The notes: generated from the sequence alone by a model not told the origin. DNA of 64,000 bases from Nioella sp965215655 (GCF_965215655.1 NZ_OZ244111.1:1736001-1800000), one strand, 5' to 3'. Positions 46,725 to 56,004 are shown, counted from the first letter of the stretch. Made by a program: numbers and translations.

Positions 46725-48053
46725 TCAGCGGTAAGCTTCGAAGACAAACAGATCCGCGTGCTCCGGGTCCACGCAGCCTCCGTCAAGGTAGTCGCCGCTC
46801 AGCAGGCCATAGCACAGGGCGCCATCTGCGGTGGAGGTGAACTGGACGCGACCAGTGGCACCGTCGACAATGATATTGTCCAGCGCCGTATCCTCTCCCA
46901 TCAGATGGACCAGCCCGCTCCAGTGCCCTTCGGCAGAGCGTGAGAAGCTCAGATCGGTCCGGAAGCCGCCGATAACCATTGTCCAATCGCCTTCGACCAT
47001 ATCGGCGATCTCTTCTTCCGTTGCCTCGCCGGGACCGGTCATCGTGAGCAGGCGGAAATACTGGCGACAGCTATCGCCGCTGGCGCTGCCTGCCCAGAAA
47101 TCCACCCGGCCTTCGATGCCACGCGTCATTTCCACATGCGGCTCCAGCGTTCCGGGTACGTTGTCGGAGAAGAGCCATTGTCCACTGGCATCCCGGATCA
47201 GAAGGGTTGCATCACAATAGGCGTGCACAAAGATCGAGAACGTGTAGGCCTCCATGTCTGTTAGCTGCATGGAATAGGTGGGTTCCGCCTGGAAAACTCC
47301 GGGCAGGTCCAACCCACATTGAGAAAGGGGCGTGCCCCCTTCGAGGGTTCGATTGAATTCAACGAGGTCTTCCAGCCGTGGCCCGCTCCAGTTTCTGGGG
47401 TCTTCTGCGAGGTCAGGATCAGGGCAGCCCGCGCCGCTCGGAGGGTCGATTGGCGTTGCGAGGGGAATGTAGATGCTGCCCGCTGTTGGGGCCGTTGCAG
47501 CCGGTTCGACTTCGGGTTCCGGGAGGGATTCATTAACTGGGGCCGGTTCCGGTTCCGGCGTTGGGGCCGGTGTTGGCGCAGGTGCTGGCTCTTGCTCTGG
47601 TTCAGGCGTGGGCGCAGGCGCAGGTGCCGGTGTGGGGGTTGGAGCCGGGGTTGGTTCAGGCGTGGGCGCAGGGGCCGGCATTGGAGACGGAAGTGGGGCT
47701 GGTGCGGGCGCCGGAGTGGGAGCCGGCGCAGGAACCGGGGGTGGCGTTGCTTCGGTAATGGGGGGCTGTTCATCGGGCTTCTGACCCTGCGGGGCTGGAA
47801 TAGGCTGCGGGGCTGGAGAAGGCACGGGTGTCGGCAGCGGGGCGGGAACAGGCGCAGGTTGTGGGCCAGGGGGTTCACCCGGTTTTTGACCCGTTTCGGG
47901 AGGCGCCGGGACCGGCTGCGGAGCGGGTGCAGGCGGTGCAGGAACGGGCACCACACCGGCAGGCTCCTCGCCGGGCTTTCCGCCACCATGAGCCAGAGCT
48001 GCGGTGGCGTTCATGCAAAGGGCAAGACAGATCGAGACGGCAAGTTCCTTCAT
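46725..48053 (-). CDS. Secreted proline-rich protein with one PPC-like domain (paralogue B)
   Basis: This 442-residue protein has signal MKELAVSICLALCMNATAALA, then about 165 residues of Pro/Ala/Glu repeats (PAPTPAPAP and TPEPTPAP types), likely an extended spacer across the envelope. From about 210 on it carries one copy of the repeat found twice in paralogue A (CDATLLIRDASGQWLF, GRVDFWAGS) and the same C-terminal module (GDWTMVIGGFRTDLSF...GRVQFTSTADG). GGAGGTCAG precedes ATG 48053. Function unknown. It flanks the IS-broken membrane gene on the other side from paralogue A. Confidence 0.82.
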   Translation of the reverse strand: MKELAVSICLALCMNATAALAHGGGKPGEEPAGVVPVPAPPAPAPQPVPAPPETGQKPGEPPGPQPAPVPAPLPTPVPSPAPQPIPAPQGQKPDEQPPITEATPPPVPAPAPTPAPAPAPLPSPMPAPAPTPEPTPAPTPTPAPAPAPTPEPEQEPAPAPTPAPTPEPEPAPVNESLPEPEVEPAATAPTAGSIYIPLATPIDPPSGAGCPDPDLAEDPRNWSGPRLEDLVEFNRTLEGGTPLSQCGLDLPGVFQAEPTYSMQLTDMEAYTFSIFVHAYCDATLLIRDASGQWLFSDNVPGTLEPHVEMTRGIEGRVDFWAGSASGDSCRQYFRLLTMTGPGEATEEEIADMVEGDWTMVIGGFRTDLSFSRSAEGHWSGLVHLMGEDTALDNIIVDGATGRVQFTSTADGALCYGLLSGDYLDGGCVDPEHADLFVFEAYR

Positions 48054-48236
48054 GGCTGACCTCCAGGTGCACTGCTTCAAGGTCAGGCTAAGCCTCCACG
48101 GCACGGACGCATTGACTCATATCAATCTTGCCCGGCAGGTTCGGTCCCGTTTTCGTTCACCTTTTCGCAAGATCGCGCCTTGCCCCTTCCCGCGCCGGGG
48201 TGCAGACTGTGGGCGACCCGAAAAGGCGGGGGATCG

Positions 48237-48265
48237 CTTGAAATCGGTGGGCCATGCCCCCACTT
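48237..48265 (+). promoter_or_regulatory. Heat-shock (RpoH/sigma-32 type) promoter of lon
   Basis: CTTGAAA (48237-48243), a 14-bp spacer and CCCCACTT (48258-48265) match the sigma-32 consensus CTTGAAA-N11-16-CCCCATNT at all but one defined base. It lies 80 bp upstream of lon, a known heat-shock gene. The rest of the 292-bp gap shows no gene. Confidence 0.8.
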
Positions 48266-48345
48266 TCAAGTGTCCCACCCGGAGAGGGCCGAGGGCTGCC
48301 GCATGACGGGGCCAGCGTCCTCTTGCCAAGAACAAGGAAGGCACC

Positions 48346-50751
48346 ATGCCCGAGCAAAACACCACCTATCCTGTCCTGCCGCTGCGCGACGTTGTCGTGT
48401 TCCCGCATATGATCGTGCCGCTTTTTGTCGGGCGCGAGAAATCGGTGCGCGCGCTGGAAGAGGTGATGCAGGAAGACCGCCAGATCCTGCTGTCGAGCCA
48501 GATCGACCCGGCAGAGGACGACCCCGACACCGACGGCATCTACCGTACAGGCGTGCTGGCCAATGTGCTGCAACTGCTGAAGCTGCCCGACGGCACCGTG
48601 AAAGTGCTGGTCGAAGGCCGCAACCGCGTGACCATCACCGGATTCCTCGACAACCCCGAGTTTTTCGAGGCGACGGCAGAGGACCTCGCCGAAGACGAAG
48701 GGGATGCCGCCGCCATTCAGGCGATGCTTGGCCCCGTCGCGGAAGAGTTCGAGCGTTATGCCAAGGTCAAGAAGAACATCCCCGAAGAGGCGCTGACCTC
48801 GGTTTCCGAAACCACGGATCCGGCCAAGCTGGCCGATCTGGTCGCCGGTCATCTGGGCATCGAAGTGGCGCAGAAGCAGGATCTTCTGGAAACGCTGTCC
48901 GTCTCGGACCGGCTGGAAAAGGTCTATGGGCTGATGCAGGGCGAAATGAGCGTCCTGAAGGTCGAGAAGAAGATCAAGACGCGCGTGAAATCCCAGATGG
49001 AGCGGACGCAGCGCGAATATTACCTGAATGAGCAGATGAAGGCCATTCAGCGCGAACTTGGCGATGGTGAAGAAGGCGCAAACGAGGTTGCGGAACTGGA
49101 AGAGCGGGTGGCCAATACCAAGCTGTCCAAGGAAGCCCGCGAAAAGGCCGATGCCGAGATCAAGAAGCTCAAGAACATGAGCCCGATGAGCGCCGAGGCG
49201 ACTGTCGTGCGCAACTATCTCGACTGGATGCTGGCCATTCCGTGGGGCGTGAAATCCCGCGTCAAGAAGGACCTGGGCCGCGCACAGGATGTGCTGGATG
49301 CCGATCATTACGGGCTTGAAAAGGTCAAGGAACGCATCGTCGAATATCTGGCCGTGCAGCAACGGTCAAAGCAGTTGAAAGGCCCGATCATGTGCCTTGT
49401 CGGCCCTCCGGGTGTCGGCAAGACCTCGCTTGGCAAATCGGTTGCCAAGGCGACGGGGCGCGAGTTTATCCGCATCTCGCTTGGCGGCGTGCGCGATGAA
49501 AGCGAAATTCGTGGCCACCGCCGGACCTATATCGGCTCCATGCCCGGCAAGATCATCCAGGCGCTGAAAAAGGCGAAGACCACGAACCCGCTGATCCTGC
49601 TCGATGAGATCGACAAGATGGGCCAGGATTTCCGGGGCGACCCGGCCTCCGCCATGCTTGAGGTGCTGGACCCGGAACAGAACTCGACCTTCGTGGACCA
49701 CTATCTCGAAGTGGAATACGACCTGTCGAACGTCATGTTCCTGACCACGTCGAACAGCTACAACATGCCCGGCCCGCTTCTGGACCGGATGGAGATAATC
49801 CCGCTGGCGGGCTATACCGAGGACGAAAAATCCGAGATCGCCAAGCGCCACCTGCTGCCCAAGCAGACCAAGAACCATGGCCTGAAGGCCAAGGAGTTTG
49901 AGCTGACCGAGGATGGGCTGACCGACATCATCCGCTATTACACGCGTGAGGCCGGGGTGCGGAACCTCGAACGCGAGATCGCCAAGATCTGCCGCAAGGC
50001 GCTGACCAAGATCCTCAAGAAAGAGGTGGAAACGGTCCGCGTGACGCCGGAAAATCTGGAGGATTTCCTCGGCGTGAAGCGGTTCAAGTTCGGGCTGGCG
50101 GAAAAGGACGATCAGATCGGCGTGGTGACGGGTCTGGCCTGGACCTCTGTCGGTGGCGACCTTCTGTCCATCGAGGCGCTGCGCCTGCCGGGCAAGGGCC
50201 GGATGAAGACCACAGGAAAACTGGGCGATGTGATGAAGGAATCCATCGACGCGGCCAGTTCCTTCGTGCGGTCCATCAGTCCCGATATCGGGGTGAAGCC
50301 GCCGAAGTTCGACAAGATCGACATCCACGTCCATGTGCCGGAAGGCGCGACGCCCAAGGATGGCCCGTCTGCCGGGATCGCGATGGTGACCTCCATCGTC
50401 TCGGTCCTGACGCAGATCCCGGTCCGCAAGGACATCGCCATGACCGGCGAGGTGACGCTGCGCGGCAATGTGCTGCCGATTGGCGGGCTCAAGGAGAAAC
50501 TGCTCGCGGCCTTGCGGGGCGGCATCAAGACGGTGCTGATCCCGGTGGACAACGAAAAGGATCTGCCCGAGATCCCCGACAACGTGAAGGAAGGGCTGGA
50601 GATCATCCCCGTCGCGCATGTGCGTGACGTGCTGGCCCATGCGCTCGTGCGCACGCCCGAAGCGATTGACTGGGACGAAGAGGCCGAAGAAGCCGCCGCC
50701 GCCGCAGCGCAGGCCGCTGCGGGTGGTGGGGCAGGGGCAACCGCCCACTGA
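48346..50751 (+). CDS. lon: ATP-dependent protease La
   Basis: This 801-residue LonA has the N-terminal substrate domain (YPVLPLRDVVVFPHMIVPLFVGR), Walker A GPPGVGKTSLGKS, Walker B LILLDEIDKM, and the Ser-Lys protease site GPSAGIAM with S675. The C-terminus ends in an Ala/Gly-rich tail unlike the E. coli protein. Lon degrades misfolded and regulatory proteins in the cytoplasm. It has a sigma-32-like promoter upstream and a strong terminator downstream. ATG 48346 follows AAGGAAGG. Confidence 0.98.
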   Translation: MPEQNTTYPVLPLRDVVVFPHMIVPLFVGREKSVRALEEVMQEDRQILLSSQIDPAEDDPDTDGIYRTGVLANVLQLLKLPDGTVKVLVEGRNRVTITGFLDNPEFFEATAEDLAEDEGDAAAIQAMLGPVAEEFERYAKVKKNIPEEALTSVSETTDPAKLADLVAGHLGIEVAQKQDLLETLSVSDRLEKVYGLMQGEMSVLKVEKKIKTRVKSQMERTQREYYLNEQMKAIQRELGDGEEGANEVAELEERVANTKLSKEAREKADAEIKKLKNMSPMSAEATVVRNYLDWMLAIPWGVKSRVKKDLGRAQDVLDADHYGLEKVKERIVEYLAVQQRSKQLKGPIMCLVGPPGVGKTSLGKSVAKATGREFIRISLGGVRDESEIRGHRRTYIGSMPGKIIQALKKAKTTNPLILLDEIDKMGQDFRGDPASAMLEVLDPEQNSTFVDHYLEVEYDLSNVMFLTTSNSYNMPGPLLDRMEIIPLAGYTEDEKSEIAKRHLLPKQTKNHGLKAKEFELTEDGLTDIIRYYTREAGVRNLEREIAKICRKALTKILKKEVETVRVTPENLEDFLGVKRFKFGLAEKDDQIGVVTGLAWTSVGGDLLSIEALRLPGKGRMKTTGKLGDVMKESIDAASSFVRSISPDIGVKPPKFDKIDIHVHVPEGATPKDGPSAGIAMVTSIVSVLTQIPVRKDIAMTGEVTLRGNVLPIGGLKEKLLAALRGGIKTVLIPVDNEKDLPEIPDNVKEGLEIIPVAHVRDVLAHALVRTPEAIDWDEEAEEAAAAAAQAAAGGGAGATAH

Positions 50752-50778
50752 CGGCTGATATACTGATCAACAGTTCAG

Positions 50779-50817
50779 AACCCCGCCGATACTCTGTTGG
50801 CGGGGTTTCCTGTTTTT
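50779..50817 (+). terminator. Rho-independent terminator of lon
   Basis: Stem AACCCCGCC (50779-50787) with GGCGGGGTT (50799-50807), then a T-rich stretch ending TTTTTT. Confidence 0.88.
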
Positions 50818-50846
50818 TGGCGTCGACGGTGACAGAGATCGGCACC

Positions 50847-50883
50847 AAAAAAATGGGACACCAGCGTTACCGCTGGTGTCCCA
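50847..50883 (-). terminator. Rho-independent terminator of the small secreted protein gene
   Basis: A perfect 13-bp stem (TGGGACACCAGCG, 50854-50866, with 50871-50883) and a 4-nt loop is followed on the minus strand by seven T (50853-50847). It ends the transcript of the gene at 51034-51246, 150 bp away; the stretch between them holds no other gene that I can see. Confidence 0.9.
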
Positions 50884-51033
50884 TTCGATTTTCAGCCGGA
50901 TAAGACCGGTCCATGCGCCGACCTGAACGAACTGAATGCACTGGCGTCCGATATAGGCCTTTCACACACGCCTTCTGCAATGCCGTCCGTGGCCCATCTG
51001 GGCCGTCGGCCGGATTTGCTTCAGCGAGAGCGA

Positions 51034-51246
51034 TCAGCTTGGCATCTGGTAGCCACCGCCACCGGACGCAGCCATCAGCATCAGGATCATCGCAAGGATC
51101 GGAACAAGAATGCCGCCGTCGACGCCGGTATCCATCGCGTCCTGAGACACGATCTCAACCGGCATGGTCGGCGTGGTCTCGTCGGCATAGGTTGCGGTTG
51201 CACTCAGCAAGGTGAGCGCTGTTGTTGCAGCCATCAGTTTTTTCAT
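51034..51246 (-). CDS. Small exported membrane-anchored protein of unknown function
   Basis: This 70-residue protein has signal MKKLMAATTALTLLSATATYA, a short acidic stretch, and the hydrophobic segment GGILVPILAMILMLMAASGGGG near the C-terminus, so after processing only about 25 residues lie outside the membrane. Small roseobacter proteins with a GGxLVPxL tail look alike (from memory). AAGGGGAAG precedes ATG 51246. It has its own strong terminator, so it is a separate transcript that may be abundant. Confidence 0.72.
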   Translation of the reverse strand: MKKLMAATTALTLLSATATYADETTPTMPVEIVSQDAMDTGVDGGILVPILAMILMLMAASGGGGYQMPS

Positions 51247-51483
51247 TGTCTTCCCCTTCAGAGCCATCGGCCCGTTCTTACCCCAAGGTTGTTATCAACC
51301 GTAATCAATCACATTGCCGGTTTGCTATGCAAGAACCCCCTGTGTCGCAAAGGCGACACAAGTGGGGCAGGTGACACCCTTTTGCAACGGATCGGTGCCC
51401 CATTGCTGTGACACAACTTGATTCGCAGCCGATTCGCGGGTTGCCTAGCCAAATTGCCTTAAACCGCCTTGCCTGGTGACATA

Positions 51484-52263
51484 ATGAAAACCAAACTGAC
51501 ACGTCGCAGATTTGCCGGCTGCCTGACGGCCATATTGGCCAGCCCCGCCCTTATTGGCCGCGCAGAGGCGCAGGCCCGGATGGATCTGACCATTCCCGAG
51601 GGGATCACACAGGGTGGTCCGACCACGATCACCCGGATTCCGACGGATCAGCCATTGGTCGCCATGACCTTCGATGACGGTCCGCACCAAACGCTGACGC
51701 CGCAACTGCTGGACATGCTGGCCGCGCGAAACATCCGCGCGACCTTCTACCTGATCGGTCGCCGCGTGGCGCTCTACCCCGAATTGACGCGGCGCATTGC
51801 GGCCGAGGGGCACGAGATCGGCAACCATACCTGGAATCATCCGCGCCTGACCTCGCTTGGCAATGACGGGCTGCTGCGGGAACTGGACCGTACCACGGTC
51901 GTGATCAACGAAACCGTTGGCCGCCCGCCGGTCACCATGCGCCCGCCCTATGGGCTGCTGTCCATGCGTCAGCGCAACCTGATCTACGAAGCGCGGCAAT
52001 TGCCCACCATCCTGTGGTCCGTCGACCCCGAGGATTGGCGCCGTCCGGGCAGTTCGGTCGTGGCCAACCGCATCGTCAGCCGGTCGCATTCGGGCGCGGT
52101 GATTCTGGCCCATGACATCATCGGCCCAACCGTGCGCGCCATGCCGGCAGCGCTGGATGGTCTGATTGCGCGGGGCTATCGCTTCACCACCGTGTCCGAA
52201 CTGATGGGATGGCCCCGGTGGGATACCCGCAATATTCGGCTCGCCTCCAGCAGCGCGGGCTGA
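51484..52263 (+). CDS. Polysaccharide deacetylase (NodB-like), exported
   Basis: This 259-residue protein has a twin-arginine-like signal (KTKLTRRRFAGCLTAILASPALIGRAEA), then the NodB catalytic set: TFDDGP (D64, D65), HTWNH (H115, H119), RPPYG and the late motif ILAHDI. The family removes N- or O-acetyl groups from chitooligosaccharides, peptidoglycan or exopolysaccharide in a metal-dependent way. The substrate is unknown. ATG 51484 was chosen because it puts the RR motif at the N-terminus. The upstream 237-bp gap shows no further gene. Confidence 0.92.
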   Translation: MKTKLTRRRFAGCLTAILASPALIGRAEAQARMDLTIPEGITQGGPTTITRIPTDQPLVAMTFDDGPHQTLTPQLLDMLAARNIRATFYLIGRRVALYPELTRRIAAEGHEIGNHTWNHPRLTSLGNDGLLRELDRTTVVINETVGRPPVTMRPPYGLLSMRQRNLIYEARQLPTILWSVDPEDWRRPGSSVVANRIVSRSHSGAVILAHDIIGPTVRAMPAALDGLIARGYRFTTVSELMGWPRWDTRNIRLASSSAG

Positions 52264-52350
52264 AAAAGGCCCCGACGCGGCTCTGGCGCAGCGGCACATC
52301 GGTTGCTAGGTTGTTTCCACAGAAGCAACAAACTGCCGACAGGGGGCCAT

Positions 52351-52710
52351 ATGTCAGCCGGAGAAATCGTGAGTCTCTCCTCTTCCGCGGATGCGGACAG
52401 CGCAACTGCCGAAACCACAGGCGCGGATAAGCCTAAAGCCTACAAGATGCAGGACCTGATGCAGGCCATCGCCGCTCAGTCCGACCTGAAGCGATCCGAA
52501 CTGCGGGAGGCCGCGGGTCTGGTCTGCGACGCGATCGGTCGGGCTCTCGACGAAGGGCAGGTTATTTCGCTGCCGGGGCTTGGCAAGATCATGCCGCGAA
52601 AGCGCGACAGCAAAGCTTCCGGAGATCTGCTGACCGCACGCATCAAGCTCATGTACAAGGGGGAGAAACTGACCCCGGCAACGCCCGAGGACGATCCGGA
52701 AAAACCGTGA
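52351..52710 (+). CDS. HU/IHF-family DNA-binding protein
   Basis: This 119-residue protein has a 45-residue low-complexity N-terminal extension (SSSADADSATAETTGADKPKAYKMQ), then a diverged HU-like core: DLMQAIAAQSDLKRSELREAAGLVCDAIGRALDEGQVISLPGLGKIMPRKR, with conserved helices and the beta-arm start. The arm is short and basic (RKRDSKASGDLLTARIKL). It is probably a nucleoid protein, but the extension and reduced arm make it atypical. AGGGGG precedes ATG 52351. A tRNA-Val follows 51 bp after the stop. Confidence 0.82.
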   Translation: MSAGEIVSLSSSADADSATAETTGADKPKAYKMQDLMQAIAAQSDLKRSELREAAGLVCDAIGRALDEGQVISLPGLGKIMPRKRDSKASGDLLTARIKLMYKGEKLTPATPEDDPEKP

Positions 52711-52761
52711 TCTGGCCTCTTGCGCAGTCGGGAAAGCGCCGCTAAAAGACGGCCCCACGGC

Positions 52762-52836
52762 GGGTGATTAGCTCAGTGGTAGAGCGCTTCGTTCACATCG
52801 AAGATGTCAGGAGTTCAAATCTCTTATCACCCACCA
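52762..52836 (+). tRNA. tRNA-Val (anticodon CAC)
   Basis: Acceptor GGGTGAT/ATCACCC, D loop GCTCAGTGGTAGAGC, anticodon stem CTTCG/CGAAG with loop TTCACAT, T arm AGTTCAAAT and encoded CCA at 52834-52836. The cloverleaf is complete at 75 nt. Confidence 0.95.
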
Positions 52837-52911
52837 TTTTTCCTCCGAAAGGCGCCCGGCATCGTGGCGCCTTTTCGTTTTCACAGGACCTGATCCGACC
52901 GGAAAGCGCCT

Positions 52912-53502
52912 ATGAGACAAGCCAGAACAGATTTTCCCGAACTCTGGGTGCTGCGCCATGGCGAGACCGAGTGGAACACCGAGGAACGCCTGCAAGGTCG
53001 GCTCGACTCGGCTCTGACGTCGACCGGGTTGGATCAGGCGCGGGTACAGGGTCAGATACTGAAATCCTGCCTGCCGGGGGCTGCTCGGGTCATCTCGTCT
53101 GACGCACCTCGGGCCCTGCGCACTGCCGAGATCGCGCTTGCAGGGCTGCCCCTGTCCATAGAAACAGATTCGCGGCTGGCCGAAATCGACCTCGGTCGCT
53201 GGCAGGGCCGCACCTTGGAGGAACTGCGCGCGGTCCATCCAGATATCGCCCGTGCGACCGACCCGCATCTGTGGAAATTCAGCGCCCCCGGCGGCGAGAC
53301 GCTCGGCCAGATGGCGGCGCGGGTTCAGGCGGTGCTTGAGGGGCTGACCGGACCCACGGTTCTGGTCACCCACGGCGTCACGTCGCGCCTGCTGCGCTGT
53401 ATCGTTCTGGGGCTGCCGATCACCGATCTGGCCTCGGTTCCGGGCGGGCAGGGGGTGGTTCATCACATCCGCGACGGCAAGGCGCAAATCCTGACCGCTT
53501 AG
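52912..53502 (+). CDS. Histidine phosphatase family protein
   Basis: This 196-residue phosphoglycerate-mutase-like protein has the phosphohistidine motif LRHGETEWNTEERLQGRLDSALT (LRHGxT), later LAEIDLGRWQGRTLEEL, and a second histidine in VTHGVTSRLL. Family members hydrolyse phosphomonoesters such as phosphosugars, alpha-ribazole phosphate or nucleotides; the substrate is unknown. It lies between two different tRNA-Val genes and may be co-transcribed with both. GGAAAG precedes ATG 52912. Confidence 0.9.
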   Translation: MRQARTDFPELWVLRHGETEWNTEERLQGRLDSALTSTGLDQARVQGQILKSCLPGAARVISSDAPRALRTAEIALAGLPLSIETDSRLAEIDLGRWQGRTLEELRAVHPDIARATDPHLWKFSAPGGETLGQMAARVQAVLEGLTGPTVLVTHGVTSRLLRCIVLGLPITDLASVPGGQGVVHHIRDGKAQILTA

Positions 53503-53544
53503 GGCTTGCACCCCTTCCGGACCCGCGCTATCAGAACCGCCGAC

Positions 53545-53620
<76 letters not shown>

Positions 53621-53903
53621 TTTTCCAAACAGAACCAAGTCGCATAGGTCTGATTTCCGGGGAAAATTTCCGTCCTGCGGAGTCCTTTCATACGAGGTTT
53701 TCATGCGTATCGGGTCACCTGAGGCATGTGTTCCCGCGAAAAAGCGAAACGGTCTGTTTCCCGTGAAATGCACAGCTTCACTCTAAAGTTGTGACGAAAC
53801 ATGGTTTAGAATGCGGCATAATTGTGGTTTGCCGGGTGGGGGCTCGACGACCGGTCAAGCGGATGGTTAACCGCGTCGCTGGTCACGACCAGAGGAACAC
53901 CCC

Positions 53904-54815
53904 ATGCCTGTCAACTCCAAGATATTCACCTACGAACTTGAGGGGCTGAGCTACACGGTTACCGTGTATGAAGATCCCCTTACCGGCGGTTTTGTCGCCG
54001 ATATCGACGTTCTCGAAGGCTCGATGGATGTAAACGCCATCTACTATGGAGACGACGATTTCTCGGGCGATAGCGAATCCCTGAATGGACCTCTGAACAT
54101 GAACGGTGCCCGACTCGACGGCGAGAACGTTCAATGGGATGAGGCCGTCCGGCTAAGCGATCCCGGCCTGGGACCGGATGCAGATGAGAAGGAAACCTAT
54201 CTGAACGAAGGCGACACGCTTCGGATTGAACTTGATATCACCAGTCTTGACGAGATCGACGTTTTCGGCGTGCGGGCAACATCGACCAGCACCGCAGATG
54301 GGTCGATAAAGGCCGTTTCTGATGACCCGGAAGAGCCGGAAGAGCCAGAAGAGCCGACCTTCGACAAAATCGGCTTTGGCATTGACATCGGTGCGAATGG
54401 CGGAATCGAGAACGGCGTCTTTGTCCCGGCGGAAGCCCTGCCTGAAGGACAGGAAGCTACGTTCGAGAACTACGTTGCATATTACGACAGCCAGTTCGGA
54501 GAAGACCCCGACTACAACATCACTCAAGTGGAATCGGTCATCTTCTTCGAAATAACGCAAGGGACCGACGCTGACGGGAATACGCTGGACATACCACAAG
54601 AAATCTTTCGTATCGACGCGCCTGAAGGCGGGTTCGAGTCGTCACAAGATCTGCTGGATGCCTATGATGATGCGATCGCAAACGGTGCCCTTGAAGGCAT
54701 GACCTCCGGCGATGAAGCTATGGACCTCATGGCGGCCCTCAGCCTTGACAGCACGTATGATGATCCGGGCGTCGAAGGCTCCCACATGGAAGAGGACGAG
54801 CTGGAGTTCATGTAA
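53904..54815 (+). CDS. Acidic protein of unknown function
   Basis: This 303-residue protein is very acidic. There is no signal peptide at the N-terminus (PVNSKIFTYELEGLSYTVTVYEDPLTGGFVADI). The first 140 residues read as a beta-rich domain, then a (DPEE)PEEPEEP linker, and a second domain with FGIDIGANGGIENGVFVP and IDAPEGGFESSQDLLDAYDDAI. There are no cysteines and no RTX nonapeptides, although type I secretion of an acidic, signal-less protein is conceivable (inference). Codon use is more AT-rich than in neighbouring genes, which may mark transfer. The AGAGGAAC site before ATG 53904 is good. Confidence 0.7.
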   Translation: MPVNSKIFTYELEGLSYTVTVYEDPLTGGFVADIDVLEGSMDVNAIYYGDDDFSGDSESLNGPLNMNGARLDGENVQWDEAVRLSDPGLGPDADEKETYLNEGDTLRIELDITSLDEIDVFGVRATSTSTADGSIKAVSDDPEEPEEPEEPTFDKIGFGIDIGANGGIENGVFVPAEALPEGQEATFENYVAYYDSQFGEDPDYNITQVESVIFFEITQGTDADGNTLDIPQEIFRIDAPEGGFESSQDLLDAYDDAIANGALEGMTSGDEAMDLMAALSLDSTYDDPGVEGSHMEEDELEFM

Positions 54816-54956
54816 CGGCCCGATCTCCAAAGGGCGGGGTATACCGCCTTCTGTCCTTCTGCGTTTGGGCACAGGTGCTGTTCGGTGCTCGGTGTTTTCT
54901 GAGTGTCCGTTCGCCCTAGCTTTTGTGCCACGCAACCCATTCAGGAGACGAAGGAC

Positions 54957-55919
54957 ATGAGCTGGAACCCCGCCCTCGACCCGCATTGCCCATTGGGTGA
55001 TGGGGTCGATGCCATCGAGACATTGATCATCCCGCGCGCCCGCGACCTGGGTGGATTTGAAGTGCGTCGCGCGCTGCCAGCCCCCAAGCGGCAGATGGTT
55101 GGACCGTTCATCTTCTTCGACCAGATGGGCCCGGCCGAGATGCTGCCCACAAAGGGGCTAGACGTGCGCCCGCACCCGCATATCGGGCTGGCGACGATTT
55201 CCTATCTCTATCGGGGCCGGATGCATCACCGCGACAGCCTGGGCACCGATGGCTGGATCGAACCGGGGGATGTCAACCTGATGGTGGCAGGGCAGGGGAT
55301 CACCCATTCCGAGCGGACCGATGACGAAACCCAGACCCTGCCCATGCCCTTCTTTGGCATCCAGACATGGATTGCCCTGCCCGAGGACCAGGAAGAGCGT
55401 GCACCGGAGTTTCATCACGCGGGCAAGGCCGATCTGCCGCTGCTGAAGGCCGAGGGCAAGGAGGTGCGCCTGATCCTTGGCTCCGCCTATGGCGAAACGG
55501 CGCCGGTGCCGGTCCCTTCCGAGATGTTCTATGCCGATGCGGTGCTGGAGCCGGGCGCGCAACTGCCCTTGCCCGATGATCATGAGGACAGGGGCGTTTA
55601 TGTCGCCGAAGGCTCTGTGACACTGGCAGGCGACAGCCATGGCGCGGGCGAGATGATGGTCTTTCGCCCCGGTGACCGGCTGGCGCTGACGGCGGGACCG
55701 GCAGGGGCGCGGCTGGTACTGCTTGGCGGCGCAACGCTCAATGGCCCGCGCCATATCTGGTGGAATTTCGTCTCCTCCAGCAAGGAGAGAATCCTGGAGG
55801 CGAAGGAAGCATGGCGTAAGGCCGACTGGCAATCGGGTCCGTTCCACCTGCCCCCCGGCGATGACGCGGAGTTCATTCCCGCGCCGGATCGGGGGCCGCT
55901 TTGGGCGAAAACCGATTAA
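54957..55919 (+). CDS. Pirin family protein
   Basis: This 320-residue bicupin has PHPHIGLATISYLYRGRMHHRDSLG with the metal-binding histidines and GQGITHSERTDD with the next His and Glu. Pirins are Fe-binding; some oxidise quercetin, others act as redox-sensing cofactors. A second cupin half follows (LPLPDDHEDRGVYVAEGSV). AGGAGACGAAGG precedes ATG 54957. The C-terminal part (SSSKERILEAKEAWRKADW) matches bacterial pirin-like proteins. Confidence 0.92.
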   Translation: MSWNPALDPHCPLGDGVDAIETLIIPRARDLGGFEVRRALPAPKRQMVGPFIFFDQMGPAEMLPTKGLDVRPHPHIGLATISYLYRGRMHHRDSLGTDGWIEPGDVNLMVAGQGITHSERTDDETQTLPMPFFGIQTWIALPEDQEERAPEFHHAGKADLPLLKAEGKEVRLILGSAYGETAPVPVPSEMFYADAVLEPGAQLPLPDDHEDRGVYVAEGSVTLAGDSHGAGEMMVFRPGDRLALTAGPAGARLVLLGGATLNGPRHIWWNFVSSSKERILEAKEAWRKADWQSGPFHLPPGDDAEFIPAPDRGPLWAKTD

Positions 55920-56004
55920 GGCCGCAGAGGGTTCTCAGGGCAGTGGTTTCGCGGTAGGGCTGGATCGAGCGCGGCGACATTCATCCTCGCCCGCGTCCGA
56001 CCCA

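Noticed and set aside
47473..47784. Gly/Ala/Val-rich open frame on the plus strand
   Set aside because: It is the complement of the Pro/Ala-rich repeat of the secreted protein at 46725-48053; a repeated Pro-codon stretch automatically gives a Gly-rich reverse frame.
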